NCBI GenBank assembly: GCA_022842885.1
Contig: JALHOR010000055.1
Location: 1 to 35,052, forward strand
Length of the DNA stretch: 35,052 nucleotides
Direction: 5' to 3'
Source of the DNA: Anaerolineae bacterium
GTDB lineage: Bacteria > Chloroflexota > Anaerolineae > Aggregatilineales > Phototrophicaceae
The first letter of the stretch is position 1, and each line of letters begins with the position of its first letter. The position numbers and the translations under genes are program-made. Below, piece by piece: positions 16,803 through 23,275 of the stretch. The notes below the pieces were generated by a model that had not been told where the DNA came from, made no database searches, and saw only the letters and a list, made by a program, of their open reading frames with translations.

Positions 16803-17060
16803 ATGAAAACAACTGTGGATACCTACACTGATAACCAATTGTGGGACATCGTGGAGCAGCGATTGCCCCTCGCAATCGATATTCAACTCAGTCAGCTTAC
16901 GGATAAAGGTAAGATGAGCCAGTTATCGGCGGCGGAAATGACCGAATTGGATACGCTGATTGACCAATATGATGATTATATTCTGCGGCGGTCACAGGCA
17001 TTGTTTATGCTTAAACAGCGGGGATATGATATTGAAGCCTATTTGACCTCAAAACGATAA
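16803..17060 (+). CDS. Small conserved hypothetical protein
   Basis: The 85-residue protein is charged and mostly helical: LWDIVEQRLPLAIDIQLSQL, then LTDKGKMSQLSAAEMTELD, then LIDQYDDYILRRSQALFMLKQRGYDI. I recognise the pattern L-T-x-K-G-x-x-x-x-L-(S/T)-x-x-E followed by L-K-x-R-G-(Y/H)-D/E from many small cyanobacterial and Chloroflexota proteins of unknown function; in those genomes they often lie near toxin-like genes, which I recall without a citation. ATG 16803 (spacing 4 from GGGGA) is preferred over ATG 16800. It sits convergent to the Uma2 gene with a shared terminator. Confidence 0.75.
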   Translation: MKTTVDTYTDNQLWDIVEQRLPLAIDIQLSQLTDKGKMSQLSAAEMTELDTLIDQYDDYILRRSQALFMLKQRGYDIEAYLTSKR

Positions 17061-17068
17061 AGCTACCA

Positions 17069-17100
17069 CCTCCGGCGTAACAACCGGAGGCGTTTATTTT
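17069..17100. terminator. Shared bidirectional terminator
   Basis: CCTCCGG (17069-17075) pairs with CCGGAGG (17084-17090) over an eight-base loop, followed on the plus strand by CGTTTATTTT. It lies between the convergent small gene (stop 17060) and the Uma2 gene (stop at 17094), and on the minus strand by AT-rich GCTTTATCGTTTT further on. Confidence 0.75.
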
Positions 17101-17747
17101 CCCACCATCGCTTTCACCATTTCGGCAATTTTGCTAGGGGTGGGCAGCGATTCTTGCCACAGTAGCGATATATCCAGCACAAAATCCGGCAACAATGATG
17201 TGGTATAAATGCCCTCTATTGGTTGAATCGTTTGATACAAATTGTCATCATTTAAGCGATGAAACCGACATTCTTTGCGCTGCGGGTCAAAAATCCAGTA
17301 TTCGCGCACGCCGCCGATTTCATATTCCAAAAATTTATCGCCATAATCGCGGGCAACACTTTCCGGTGAAATAATCTCAATGATGATGTTGGCGGGACCA
17401 TCCACATATGTATCCTGAATCATGGTGCTGCTGGTGTTCAGCACCAGTTGTAAATCGGGTTCGCGGCGGCGCTTGGGAAATGCCGGATTTTTCATCATGA
17501 AAGTGGCTTGCACAATCTGGGCAATCGGGCGATGCTCAAAATAGCTCTCGAAAAAAATGGCAAAAAAACGCAGCAATTTATCATGTTTGATATTGGTACT
17601 CATCTTAATCACATGCCCTTCAATCCATTCGCAAAAATCTTCGGCATAATATTTCTCGAAATCTTCCAACGACACATTGCTGGCAATAATTTCGCCCGAA
17701 AATTCTTCGACTTCAGGGGGGATGATGATGGGTATCATCGTGACCAT
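17094..17747 (-). CDS. Uma2 family endonuclease (first copy)
   Basis: The 217-residue protein belongs to the Uma2/DUF820 family, a PD-(D/E)XK-fold group abundant in Chloroflexota and cyanobacteria. Key parts are FCEWIEGHVIKMSTN (the family's YELIDGEIV-like strand), RREPDLQLVLN (catalytic Asp), ANIIIEIISPESVARDYGDK (Glu region and the ExxSPxSxxxDxxxK signature), EYEIGGVREYWIFDP and LLPDFVLDISLLWQ. The family is thought to be nuclease-like, but its natural role is unknown. AGGAG lies 7 nt before the ATG. It is about 55-60 % similar by eye to the second copy at 25051-25683 and shares an exact 21-base word at 17295-17315. Upstream it is divergent from the AT-rich cassette. Confidence 0.92.
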   Translation of the reverse strand: MVTMIPIIIPPEVEEFSGEIIASNVSLEDFEKYYAEDFCEWIEGHVIKMSTNIKHDKLLRFFAIFFESYFEHRPIAQIVQATFMMKNPAFPKRRREPDLQLVLNTSSTMIQDTYVDGPANIIIEIISPESVARDYGDKFLEYEIGGVREYWIFDPQRKECRFHRLNDDNLYQTIQPIEGIYTTSLLPDFVLDISLLWQESLPTPSKIAEMVKAMVGK

Positions 17748-17780
17748 GCTGCAACTCCTGTGATGTTTTTTGTATTGCTT

Positions 17781-17810
17781 ATTCTATTGGATATGTTTCA
17801 TATTTGCCAA
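17781..17810 (-). promoter_or_regulatory. Putative promoter of the first Uma2 gene
   Basis: On the minus strand TTGGCA (17810-17805), 18 bases, TAGAAT (17786-17781), about 34 bases before ATG 17747. This points away from the cassette promoter at 17870-17898, so the 198-base gap would hold two divergent promoters. Confidence 0.45.
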
Positions 17811-17869
17811 ACTAAAAATTTGGAAAGTAAGACAAGGATATTCATCGTATTAAACTTTGTTGCATTTAG

Positions 17870-17898
17870 TTGAATTAGTAGAATAAAAACCGTATAAT
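17870..17898 (+). promoter_or_regulatory. Near-consensus promoter of the AT-rich cassette
   Basis: TTGAAT (17870-17875) and a perfect TATAAT (17893-17898) are separated by exactly 17 bases, ending 48 bases before the first cassette gene at 17946. This is the best sigma-70-like promoter found in the window and implies constitutive expression unless repressed. Confidence 0.65.
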
Positions 17899-17945
17899 GT
17901 ATAATAATGGTCAAATTCTATTTTCGTACATCGTAGGCATAATTA

Positions 17946-19088
17946 ATGGGTATTGACGCTTTCATAATTAAAGATGATAGAGAAGGTACAGGATTTGTGA
18001 GATCTTTTCTCGCATCGCCTGACTTTAGCGCAGATATGCTTAAAAAAATTGGTATCACAATTGGTATTCCTAAATCGGCAAAACGTACTCATATCGTAGA
18101 TGGCATTGCCTCAAATTGGGAAGATGTTTCTTTACAAGAATTAATATTACAAACCTTAATAAATAGAAGAAGAAATTGGGTTGCCATAAAACTTTCAAAT
18201 CAATTTACAATTCCTCAAAAATGCGAGACACCAAATAATTTAATTTTTAGTGTAGGAAAAGAAGAGTGGTACGGTCCCATTATTTCAGATATCAAAAATC
18301 ACTGGTTTATAAAACCTATATTTGCAAAACACTGGATAAAAGATCAAGCAGAAAGCCCACTTCAAGAAGGTATTGTAAGATTGTTAATATATTCATGTGT
18401 TACATGGAATGAACGACTAAGGCAATATGTAATTTCGTTTCACTGGAGTGGTTTTTCGCACGATGACGACGAAAGCGATTACGAACAAAAGAATAAACAA
18501 TTTGAATATTGGAAACATATTCCAGGTCTAATAAATAATTTTCAAAGTGTAACCTCTGGAAAATTTGATGATATAGTTCTTCACAAACTTGTTTTACATA
18601 AATTATGGGATAGGTATCGGCAAGACCCACAATATCATTGGATAGATAGAAGAATTCGGGCAGAAGCAAGTGGTATCTCACTTAATGCACGAGGTATATT
18701 AGATATAGAATTATCTAACGATAAAAAGGGATTGAAAAGTTTATCAAGAGCTATATGGAATTCTCTCGAATATGAGTTCAAAAAGCATCCAACAATAGAG
18801 CTACCTAAAAATCATCAATTTGATGAGGTGGTTTTAGGGACAATGATCCGAGATTTAGGAGCGCTCTCCTATGAACTAGAATTAAGAGATAAAGTTGACG
18901 AAAGCACAAAATTTCGAGCTCATTTTTATTTCGGATTAAAACCGGATCTGTCGCAACCTACACGAGACACATTTCCACACATAAAATTATATATCAAAGA
19001 TTTGAGTGACACAGAACAAATTCAGTTTTTAATAGATAATATTGACAACCGTGATGACGAAAATCCAAAACAAATGGATCTTTTTTAA
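17946..19088 (+). CDS. Cassette gene 1: unrecognised 380-residue protein
   Basis: I do not recognise this protein. Its first 60 residues look helical, with LKKIGITIGIPKSAKRTHIVDGI (residues 32-54) reminiscent of small DNA-binding helical modules such as SAP-like domains, but this is weak. The middle part is rich in aromatic residues and Trp/His (VRLLIYSCVTWNERLRQYVISFHWSGFSHDDDESDYE) and contains an acidic turn. The C-terminal third holds a motif GISLNARGILDIELSNDKKG and RAHFYFGLKPDLSQ, looking beta-rich. No signal peptide or membrane helix. The start at ATG 17946 has only a weak AGG about 8-10 nt upstream. GC content of this gene is about 30 % by hand counts, far below its flanks. Its end overlaps the second cassette gene, so the two are translated together. 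Confidence 0.75.
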   Translation: MGIDAFIIKDDREGTGFVRSFLASPDFSADMLKKIGITIGIPKSAKRTHIVDGIASNWEDVSLQELILQTLINRRRNWVAIKLSNQFTIPQKCETPNNLIFSVGKEEWYGPIISDIKNHWFIKPIFAKHWIKDQAESPLQEGIVRLLIYSCVTWNERLRQYVISFHWSGFSHDDDESDYEQKNKQFEYWKHIPGLINNFQSVTSGKFDDIVLHKLVLHKLWDRYRQDPQYHWIDRRIRAEASGISLNARGILDIELSNDKKGLKSLSRAIWNSLEYEFKKHPTIELPKNHQFDEVVLGTMIRDLGALSYELELRDKVDESTKFRAHFYFGLKPDLSQPTRDTFPHIKLYIKDLSDTEQIQFLIDNIDNRDDENPKQMDLF

Positions 19089-19410
19089 TGACCAAGCCAG
19101 TTTAGCTAAACTTAACCGGCTTTTGTCAATCCATGAAAACCTTATGCCCCATCAACTTGCTGCTGCAACTGGTTGTAACTTAGATGAGGCTATGCAGGTT
19201 TTAATGTATTTATTTTACTTAAGATTAGCTCGTTTGTATTTATTAGTTTATCATATTTCACATTCTGAGCCTGTGTTGAAAAGGAGTATATTTGATGGAT
19301 TTCCAGAACTACCAATCATTTGCCCATCATGTGAGTTAGAAATAATAAAAGAAGATGAATTAGAATATGATTTTTTATTTTCATTATTAGATAAAATAGA
19401 ATTCATTTAG
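19054..19410 (+). CDS. Cassette gene 2: small protein with winged-helix-like start and CxxC pair
   Basis: The frame opens inside gene 1; ATG 19054 gives 118 residues and an overlap of 35 bases (TTG 19042 is also possible). No clear SD is visible, as expected for translational coupling. Residues about 20-55 (LLSIHENLMPHQLAAATGCNLDEAMQVLMYLFYLRLARL) look like a helix-turn-helix/winged helix with the hydrophobic pattern of MarR- or DprA-type modules. The end holds ICPSCELEI, a half zinc-ribbon, then acidic ELEYDFLFSLLDKIEFI. I recognise the layout 'HTH + CPxC' only as typical of accessory proteins of defence and conflict operons; no family name is assigned. It ends 9 bases before gene 3. Confidence 0.75.
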   Translation: MTKIQNKWIFFNDQASLAKLNRLLSIHENLMPHQLAAATGCNLDEAMQVLMYLFYLRLARLYLLVYHISHSEPVLKRSIFDGFPELPIICPSCELEIIKEDELEYDFLFSLLDKIEFI

Positions 19411-19419
19411 AGACAGATT

Positions 19420-20157
19420 ATGCCCTACAAAAAAAATGACGCGGAAAAATTATTATCTGCAAATTCTGAAAAGGTTTCGGAATTTGCAGATAATGACATG
19501 GCTGACGAGTTATATATTCCCAGTAAACAACTAATTGATCATATTAATCTTTATTTTAATAGCGAGAGCGATACTTCAGGGCAACTTTTAGAAGAAATCG
19601 CGGCGCTTATGGTTTCATGTATTAAAGGTTTTGATAAAAAGAGAATTAAGAGTTTTCGATCAACCAACGTTCAAATTGATATAGAAGTGTCGGGTAACTC
19701 TCAAAGCTGGTATTGGGTAATGGAATATCTACACTTACCTAAAGAAGGTAGGACTATTATAATTGAAGCAAAAGATATAAATAAATCTATTAATAATACA
19801 AATTTTGTGAGATTATGCTGGATATTAGAACATAAATATAGTAGCACCTCTCATTTAGGTATTTTTATTGCACCAAAAGGTGCCTCTGGATTTCCAACCC
19901 CAACTAGAAAACGAACCTGTCTAAGTGAAGCGTTTGCCACTCAAGCATTATTTCATGCTCGCACAAAAAAATTTGTTATTGTTTTAGATGATAGAAATTT
20001 AAAAGAATTAGCAACAGGAGCTAATCTATTGGAAATAATTGAGAAAAAAATTCAAGAAATAGAGTCTGGTACTGGTTTGTATGATAATTTTTTATCTCCA
20101 AAAATATCGAAGAAAGATTCACCGTTACCTCCTCATATTCAAAAATACTTTAAATAA
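19420..20157 (+). CDS. Cassette gene 3: PD-(D/E)XK restriction-endonuclease-like protein
   Basis: The 245-residue protein shows the core of a PD-(D/E)XK nuclease: a helix with Glu58/Glu59 (GQLLEEIAALMV), Asp87 in NVQIDIEVSG, and Glu116-Ala-Lys118 in TIIIEAKD, i.e. D-x28-E-x-K, with a following helix NFVRLCWILEHKY and strand LGIFIAPKG. This is the layout of Mrr/restriction-type enzymes and suggests DNA cleavage in the cytoplasm. C-terminal residues 170-245 (ALFHARTKKFVIVLDDRNLKELA) are less clear. Two starts compete: ATG 19420 and ATG 19498 (residue 27); the second lies just after a 15-bp hairpin. I keep 19420. Base composition is about 20-30 % GC in places. It stops 18 bases before the convergent biotin carrier gene. 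Confidence 0.82.
   Translation: MPYKKNDAEKLLSANSEKVSEFADNDMADELYIPSKQLIDHINLYFNSESDTSGQLLEEIAALMVSCIKGFDKKRIKSFRSTNVQIDIEVSGNSQSWYWVMEYLHLPKEGRTIIIEAKDINKSINNTNFVRLCWILEHKYSSTSHLGIFIAPKGASGFPTPTRKRTCLSEAFATQALFHARTKKFVIVLDDRNLKELATGANLLEIIEKKIQEIESGTGLYDNFLSPKISKKDSPLPPHIQKYFK
19452..19494. promoter_or_regulatory. Perfect 15-bp inverted repeat at the start of the nuclease gene
   Basis: ATTATCTGCAAATTC (19452-19466) and GAATTTGCAGATAAT (19480-19494) are exact reverse complements around 13 bases. The right arm ends three bases before the alternative start ATG 19498. It could be an operator for a dimeric protein (for instance the HTH protein of gene 2), an RNA hairpin limiting nuclease translation, or an attenuator. 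A G-U pair extends the stem by one. Confidence 0.65.
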
Positions 20158-20175
20158 TATTAATATAATTAAAAT

Positions 20176-20664
20176 TTATTCCGCCACCTCTACCAACACC
20201 TGCCCGCGTTCTACGATAGTGCCGGGCTGCACATGCAATTTTTTCACGATGCCATCATGCGGCGCAGAGAGGCGAATTTCCATTTTCATCGCTTCCAAAA
20301 TCACCAGTGTTTGCCCGGCGGCGACGCTATCGCCTTCGGATACCTGCACAGCGATGACCTGCCCCGGCATTTGCGCGGTTAAATCGCCGCTGGCGGTGCT
20401 GCGTTTGCGCGTGCGTGATTTAGCATTGGCGACGTTTAGCGTGTAATGTTGCCCGGCTATCTGCACATAGCGCGTATCATTCGCGGTTGCTACTTGCCCC
20501 ACCAATTGAGCATCGCCTATTTTTATGAGCCATGCCCCATTCGCTAACTGCGCCGCTGAGAAAACATAGTCGCGCCCGTCAATCGTGGCTTTGAATGTGC
20601 CATCGGGCAGTTTTTCCAGTGTGATAGCGTGCGTTTGTCCGTTATAGTCGTAAGTATAGTGCAT
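20176..20664 (-). CDS. Biotin carboxyl carrier protein
   Basis: The 162-residue protein ends in a biotinyl domain: LTAQMPGQVIAVQVSEGDSV, then LVILEAMKMEIRLSAPHDG with the biotinylated Lys at residue 127, and QPGTIVERGQVLVEV. Residues 1-90 form a separate beta-rich domain (YNGQTHAITLEKLPDG; QIAGQHYTLNVA), unlike the short Pro/Ala-rich linker of AccB; this is more like the BT/carrier region of propionyl- or methylcrotonyl-CoA carboxylase alpha subunits. It lies two bases after the stop of the biotin carboxylase gene, so the two are translationally coupled. In cells it carries CO2-biotin to a carboxyltransferase that is not encoded in this window. Confidence 0.93.
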   Translation of the reverse strand: MHYTYDYNGQTHAITLEKLPDGTFKATIDGRDYVFSAAQLANGAWLIKIGDAQLVGQVATANDTRYVQIAGQHYTLNVANAKSRTRKRSTASGDLTAQMPGQVIAVQVSEGDSVAAGQTLVILEAMKMEIRLSAPHDGIVKKLHVQPGTIVERGQVLVEVAE

Positions 20665-20666
20665 GG

Positions 20667-22175
20667 CTAAATCCTGAAATTATCCTGCTTCGCCCACGGG
20701 CTGTAAATATCGCCATCGCTATTCATGGCATTTCCATTCGCAACACTAATGGGCGCTGAACCGTGCATGCCTGCAATAGCCGCCGCAATTAATGCTATAT
20801 CAGAAATATCCGGGACGGGCGGCAGCAGTGCGTCTAAATGCGTGTCCACAAAATTGGTGTCTATCGCCCCCGCCGCAAAAACAGGATGTGCCAAGAGTGC
20901 CTGCAAAAAATCAATATTGGTGGTTGTACCGAGAATCACTGTATCGCTTAATGCCCGCTGCATCCGCTGAATCGCCGCCTCACGAGTGCGGTCATGCACA
21001 ATGAGTTTGGCAATCATCGGGTCATAATGAATGGTGATAGCATCGCCCGATTGAATGCCGCTGTCTACGCGCACGCCGGGAGAAGTGGATGGTAAAAATT
21101 TCTGCACTATGCCAATGGCGGGTAAAAATTGGTTGCGTGGGTCTTCGGCATATAGGCGGCATTCGATGGCGTGTCCGGTTTGGCGCAAATCCGCTTGCGT
21201 GAAAGGCAGCGATTCACCAGCGGCAATATGCAATTGCAGCTTGACCAAATCCACGCCTGTGACCATCTCGGTGACGGGATGTTCGACTTGTAAGCGGGTG
21301 TTCATCTCCAAAAAATAAAAGTGTTTTTCGGGCGTCACAATAAATTCCACCGTGCCAGCATTCACATACTGCACGGCTTTCGCAGCGGCAACGGCGGCAG
21401 CACCCATCTGTTGGCGGGTCGTTTCATCCAATAAGGGTGATGGCGATTCTTCGATAATTTTTTGGTGGCGGCGCTGCGTGCTACATTCACGTTCAAACAG
21501 GTGTACGGTGTTCCCATGCGAATCTGCCAGCACTTGAATCTCGATGTGTCTGCCACTTTCGATATATTTTTCCAGAAACACGCGGTCATCCCCGAAGGCT
21601 TTGAGTGCCTCCCGTTGGGCGCTGGCGATAGCATCTGGCAAATCAGCAGCATGATACACCACCCGAATGCCCTTGCCGCCGCCACCACCCGCCGCTTTGA
21701 CCATGACTGGAAAACCAATTTTTTCCGCCGCCGCATTAAAGTCGTCTATACTCGCATTTTCGGATTGAAAACCCGGCACGACGGGTACTCCGGCTTGCTG
21801 CATCAGCACCCGTGCTTCGGTCTTGACGCCCATTTTTTGAATAGCATCAGGCGGGGGACCAATCCAGACTAAGCCAGCGTCTATCACCGCTTGCGCGAAA
21901 AATTCATTCTCAGATAAAAAGCCATAACCGGGATGGACGCAATCACAGCCGGCGCTTTTTGCCACTGCAATGAGCGTTTCTGCGCGTAAATAGCTCTGTT
22001 GGGGCGACGCTGCCCCAATGGGATAGGCTTCATCGGCAAGCTGCACGAATCGCGCTTGTGTATCAGCATCGGAATAGACCGCTACCGTGCGAATGTGCAT
22101 CTCGCGGCACGCCCGGATAATGCGGACGGCAATCTCGCCCCGGTTGGCGATGAGGCATTTTTGGAGTGTGGGCAT
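20667..22175 (-). CDS. Biotin carboxylase subunit of an acyl-CoA carboxylase
   Basis: The 502-residue protein is a biotin carboxylase (ATP + HCO3- + biotin carrier). It has the N-terminal CLIANRGEIAVRIIRACRE block, the ATP-grasp Gly-rich loop VKAAGGGGGKGIRVV, the SECSTQRRHQKIIEESPSP-type block (here RECSTQRRHQK), FLEMNTRLQVEHPVTE with the metal-binding Glu and catalytic Arg, and the LYAEDP motif. At the C-terminal end about 50 residues past the usual AccC length include TNFVDTHLDALLPPVP, matching alpha subunits of propionyl-/3-methylcrotonyl-CoA carboxylase, which continue into a carrier domain; here the carrier is the next gene. ATG 22175 with AAGGA 10 nt upstream is the best start. The symbol accC would over-state, so none is given. 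Confidence 0.93.
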   Translation of the reverse strand: MPTLQKCLIANRGEIAVRIIRACREMHIRTVAVYSDADTQARFVQLADEAYPIGAASPQQSYLRAETLIAVAKSAGCDCVHPGYGFLSENEFFAQAVIDAGLVWIGPPPDAIQKMGVKTEARVLMQQAGVPVVPGFQSENASIDDFNAAAEKIGFPVMVKAAGGGGGKGIRVVYHAADLPDAIASAQREALKAFGDDRVFLEKYIESGRHIEIQVLADSHGNTVHLFERECSTQRRHQKIIEESPSPLLDETTRQQMGAAAVAAAKAVQYVNAGTVEFIVTPEKHFYFLEMNTRLQVEHPVTEMVTGVDLVKLQLHIAAGESLPFTQADLRQTGHAIECRLYAEDPRNQFLPAIGIVQKFLPSTSPGVRVDSGIQSGDAITIHYDPMIAKLIVHDRTREAAIQRMQRALSDTVILGTTTNIDFLQALLAHPVFAAGAIDTNFVDTHLDALLPPVPDISDIALIAAAIAGMHGSAPISVANGNAMNSDGDIYSPWAKQDNFRI

Positions 22176-22258
22176 AGCGCGTGCTTCCTTCATGAAGGCG
22201 AACAACATGGCAACAGTGTACTCCCGATGCTTATTTTTCGCACGCGCTTTGAGGTTCT

Positions 22259-23188
22259 TTAATCCGCTGCACTTTCAGGCAAGAGCAAGGGTAGCTGTGG
22301 TGTTGGCACAGATGGCTGTTTTTTCTGGCGTTTTGCTTGTGTCGTCAACTGCTGCGGAAATAAGTGTTTGGTGTCACAATCGCGGATACTGCGAATTTTG
22401 TCCAAATATAACGATACCGAAAATCCTTGATATTCCGAAGGCTTTTTGACATCTGCCAATTTTTGTTCGGCAACTCCAGCGTACAGCGGCGATAATTCAA
22501 TGCCGATATATTGACGCTGCAACTGCTTGGCAGCAATAGCGGTTGTGCCTGTGCCTAAAAATGGGTCAAGCACTATATCGTCTTTATCAGTGGTCATTAA
22601 AATCAGTCGTTCTAACAGCGGAATCGGTAGTTGGCACGGATGCGGGTCACGCCGTTTGTTATGCCGAATGCGATGAATATCATTCCACACATCGCTGACA
22701 AGATACCCAAATGGATGACGTTGGTCGGTTTTGCCGCCATAATCACGCAAGAAAGCATCACATTCGCGGCATTTTTCATGCGGGGCGCGGATTTCGTAGA
22801 ATTTTGTGCCTTTTGCTTCTTTGCTATAAAACAAAATGCCATAATGTGCAGGCAACAGCGTTTTTCCCAATGGTGTACTCATGGCATTCCACGCAATCCA
22901 ATGGCGGAAATGCGCGTGTTTATTCAGAATGGTCGAATAATACGTCAGCCAGCGCGGGATATTATGCACCAGAATCGAACCTGTTGGTTTGGTGATGCGT
23001 ACCAGTTCAATCAACCATTGTTCGCACCACGCCAAATAATCGTCCAATTCGAGGCTGTCTTTATACGACACATATTTTTTATCGAGATTAAAAGGCGGGT
23101 CGGCAAAGCACATATCCACGCTGCTATCAGGAATCGTTTTTAGCACTTGCAGCGAATCGCCGATGATGACTTGGTTCAGGAATACCAT
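22259..23188 (-). CDS. DNA methyltransferase, beta class (N4/N6)
   Basis: The 309-residue protein is a DNA methyltransferase with motif IV DPPF at residues 30-33 (ADPPFNLDKKYVSY) before motif I (LDPFLGTGTTAIAAKQ, Asp208), the circular order of the beta class. Members modify adenine N6 or cytosine N4 in a specific site. The catalytic SAM-binding partner strand RQYIGIELSPLYAGVAEQKL follows. The central part RRDPHPCQLPIPLLERLIL is the usual HPxQKPxxLLxRLI block. The last about 50 residues are low-complexity (Gln, Pro, Lys), probably disordered. I start at ATG 23188 (AGAG 6 nt upstream) over GTG 23233. It follows the larger methyltransferase gene on the same strand; the start codon lies in an inverted repeat. 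Target site unknown. Confidence 0.93.
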   Translation of the reverse strand: MVFLNQVIIGDSLQVLKTIPDSSVDMCFADPPFNLDKKYVSYKDSLELDDYLAWCEQWLIELVRITKPTGSILVHNIPRWLTYYSTILNKHAHFRHWIAWNAMSTPLGKTLLPAHYGILFYSKEAKGTKFYEIRAPHEKCRECDAFLRDYGGKTDQRHPFGYLVSDVWNDIHRIRHNKRRDPHPCQLPIPLLERLILMTTDKDDIVLDPFLGTGTTAIAAKQLQRQYIGIELSPLYAGVAEQKLADVKKPSEYQGFSVSLYLDKIRSIRDCDTKHLFPQQLTTQAKRQKKQPSVPTPQLPLLLPESAAD

Positions 23189-23248
23189 ACAATGCTCTAA
23201 ACACGGATGTTCTATGAAGGCATTGTATGGCACCGTTTTCGGGGTGCC
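23185..23248. promoter_or_regulatory. Two dyads covering the start of the small methyltransferase gene
   Basis: CCATACAATG (23185-23194) and CATTGTATGG (23221-23230) are perfect reverse complements; the first arm holds the gene's start codon (CAT at 23186-23188 on the plus strand). A second dyad follows, GGCACC (23229-23234) and GGTGCC (23243-23248). As RNA the first would sequester the start codon; as DNA it would be an operator. A C-protein-like or self-binding role is possible, but no such regulator gene is seen near. Confidence 0.6.
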
Positions 23249-23275
23249 AAGACATTTGTTCTGCGATTTTATGGA

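Noticed and set aside
17946..20157. Assignment of the cassette to BREX, DISARM, Gabija or an ABC-3C system
   Set aside because: No ATPase, helicase or SMC-like gene is in the cassette, which all of these need.
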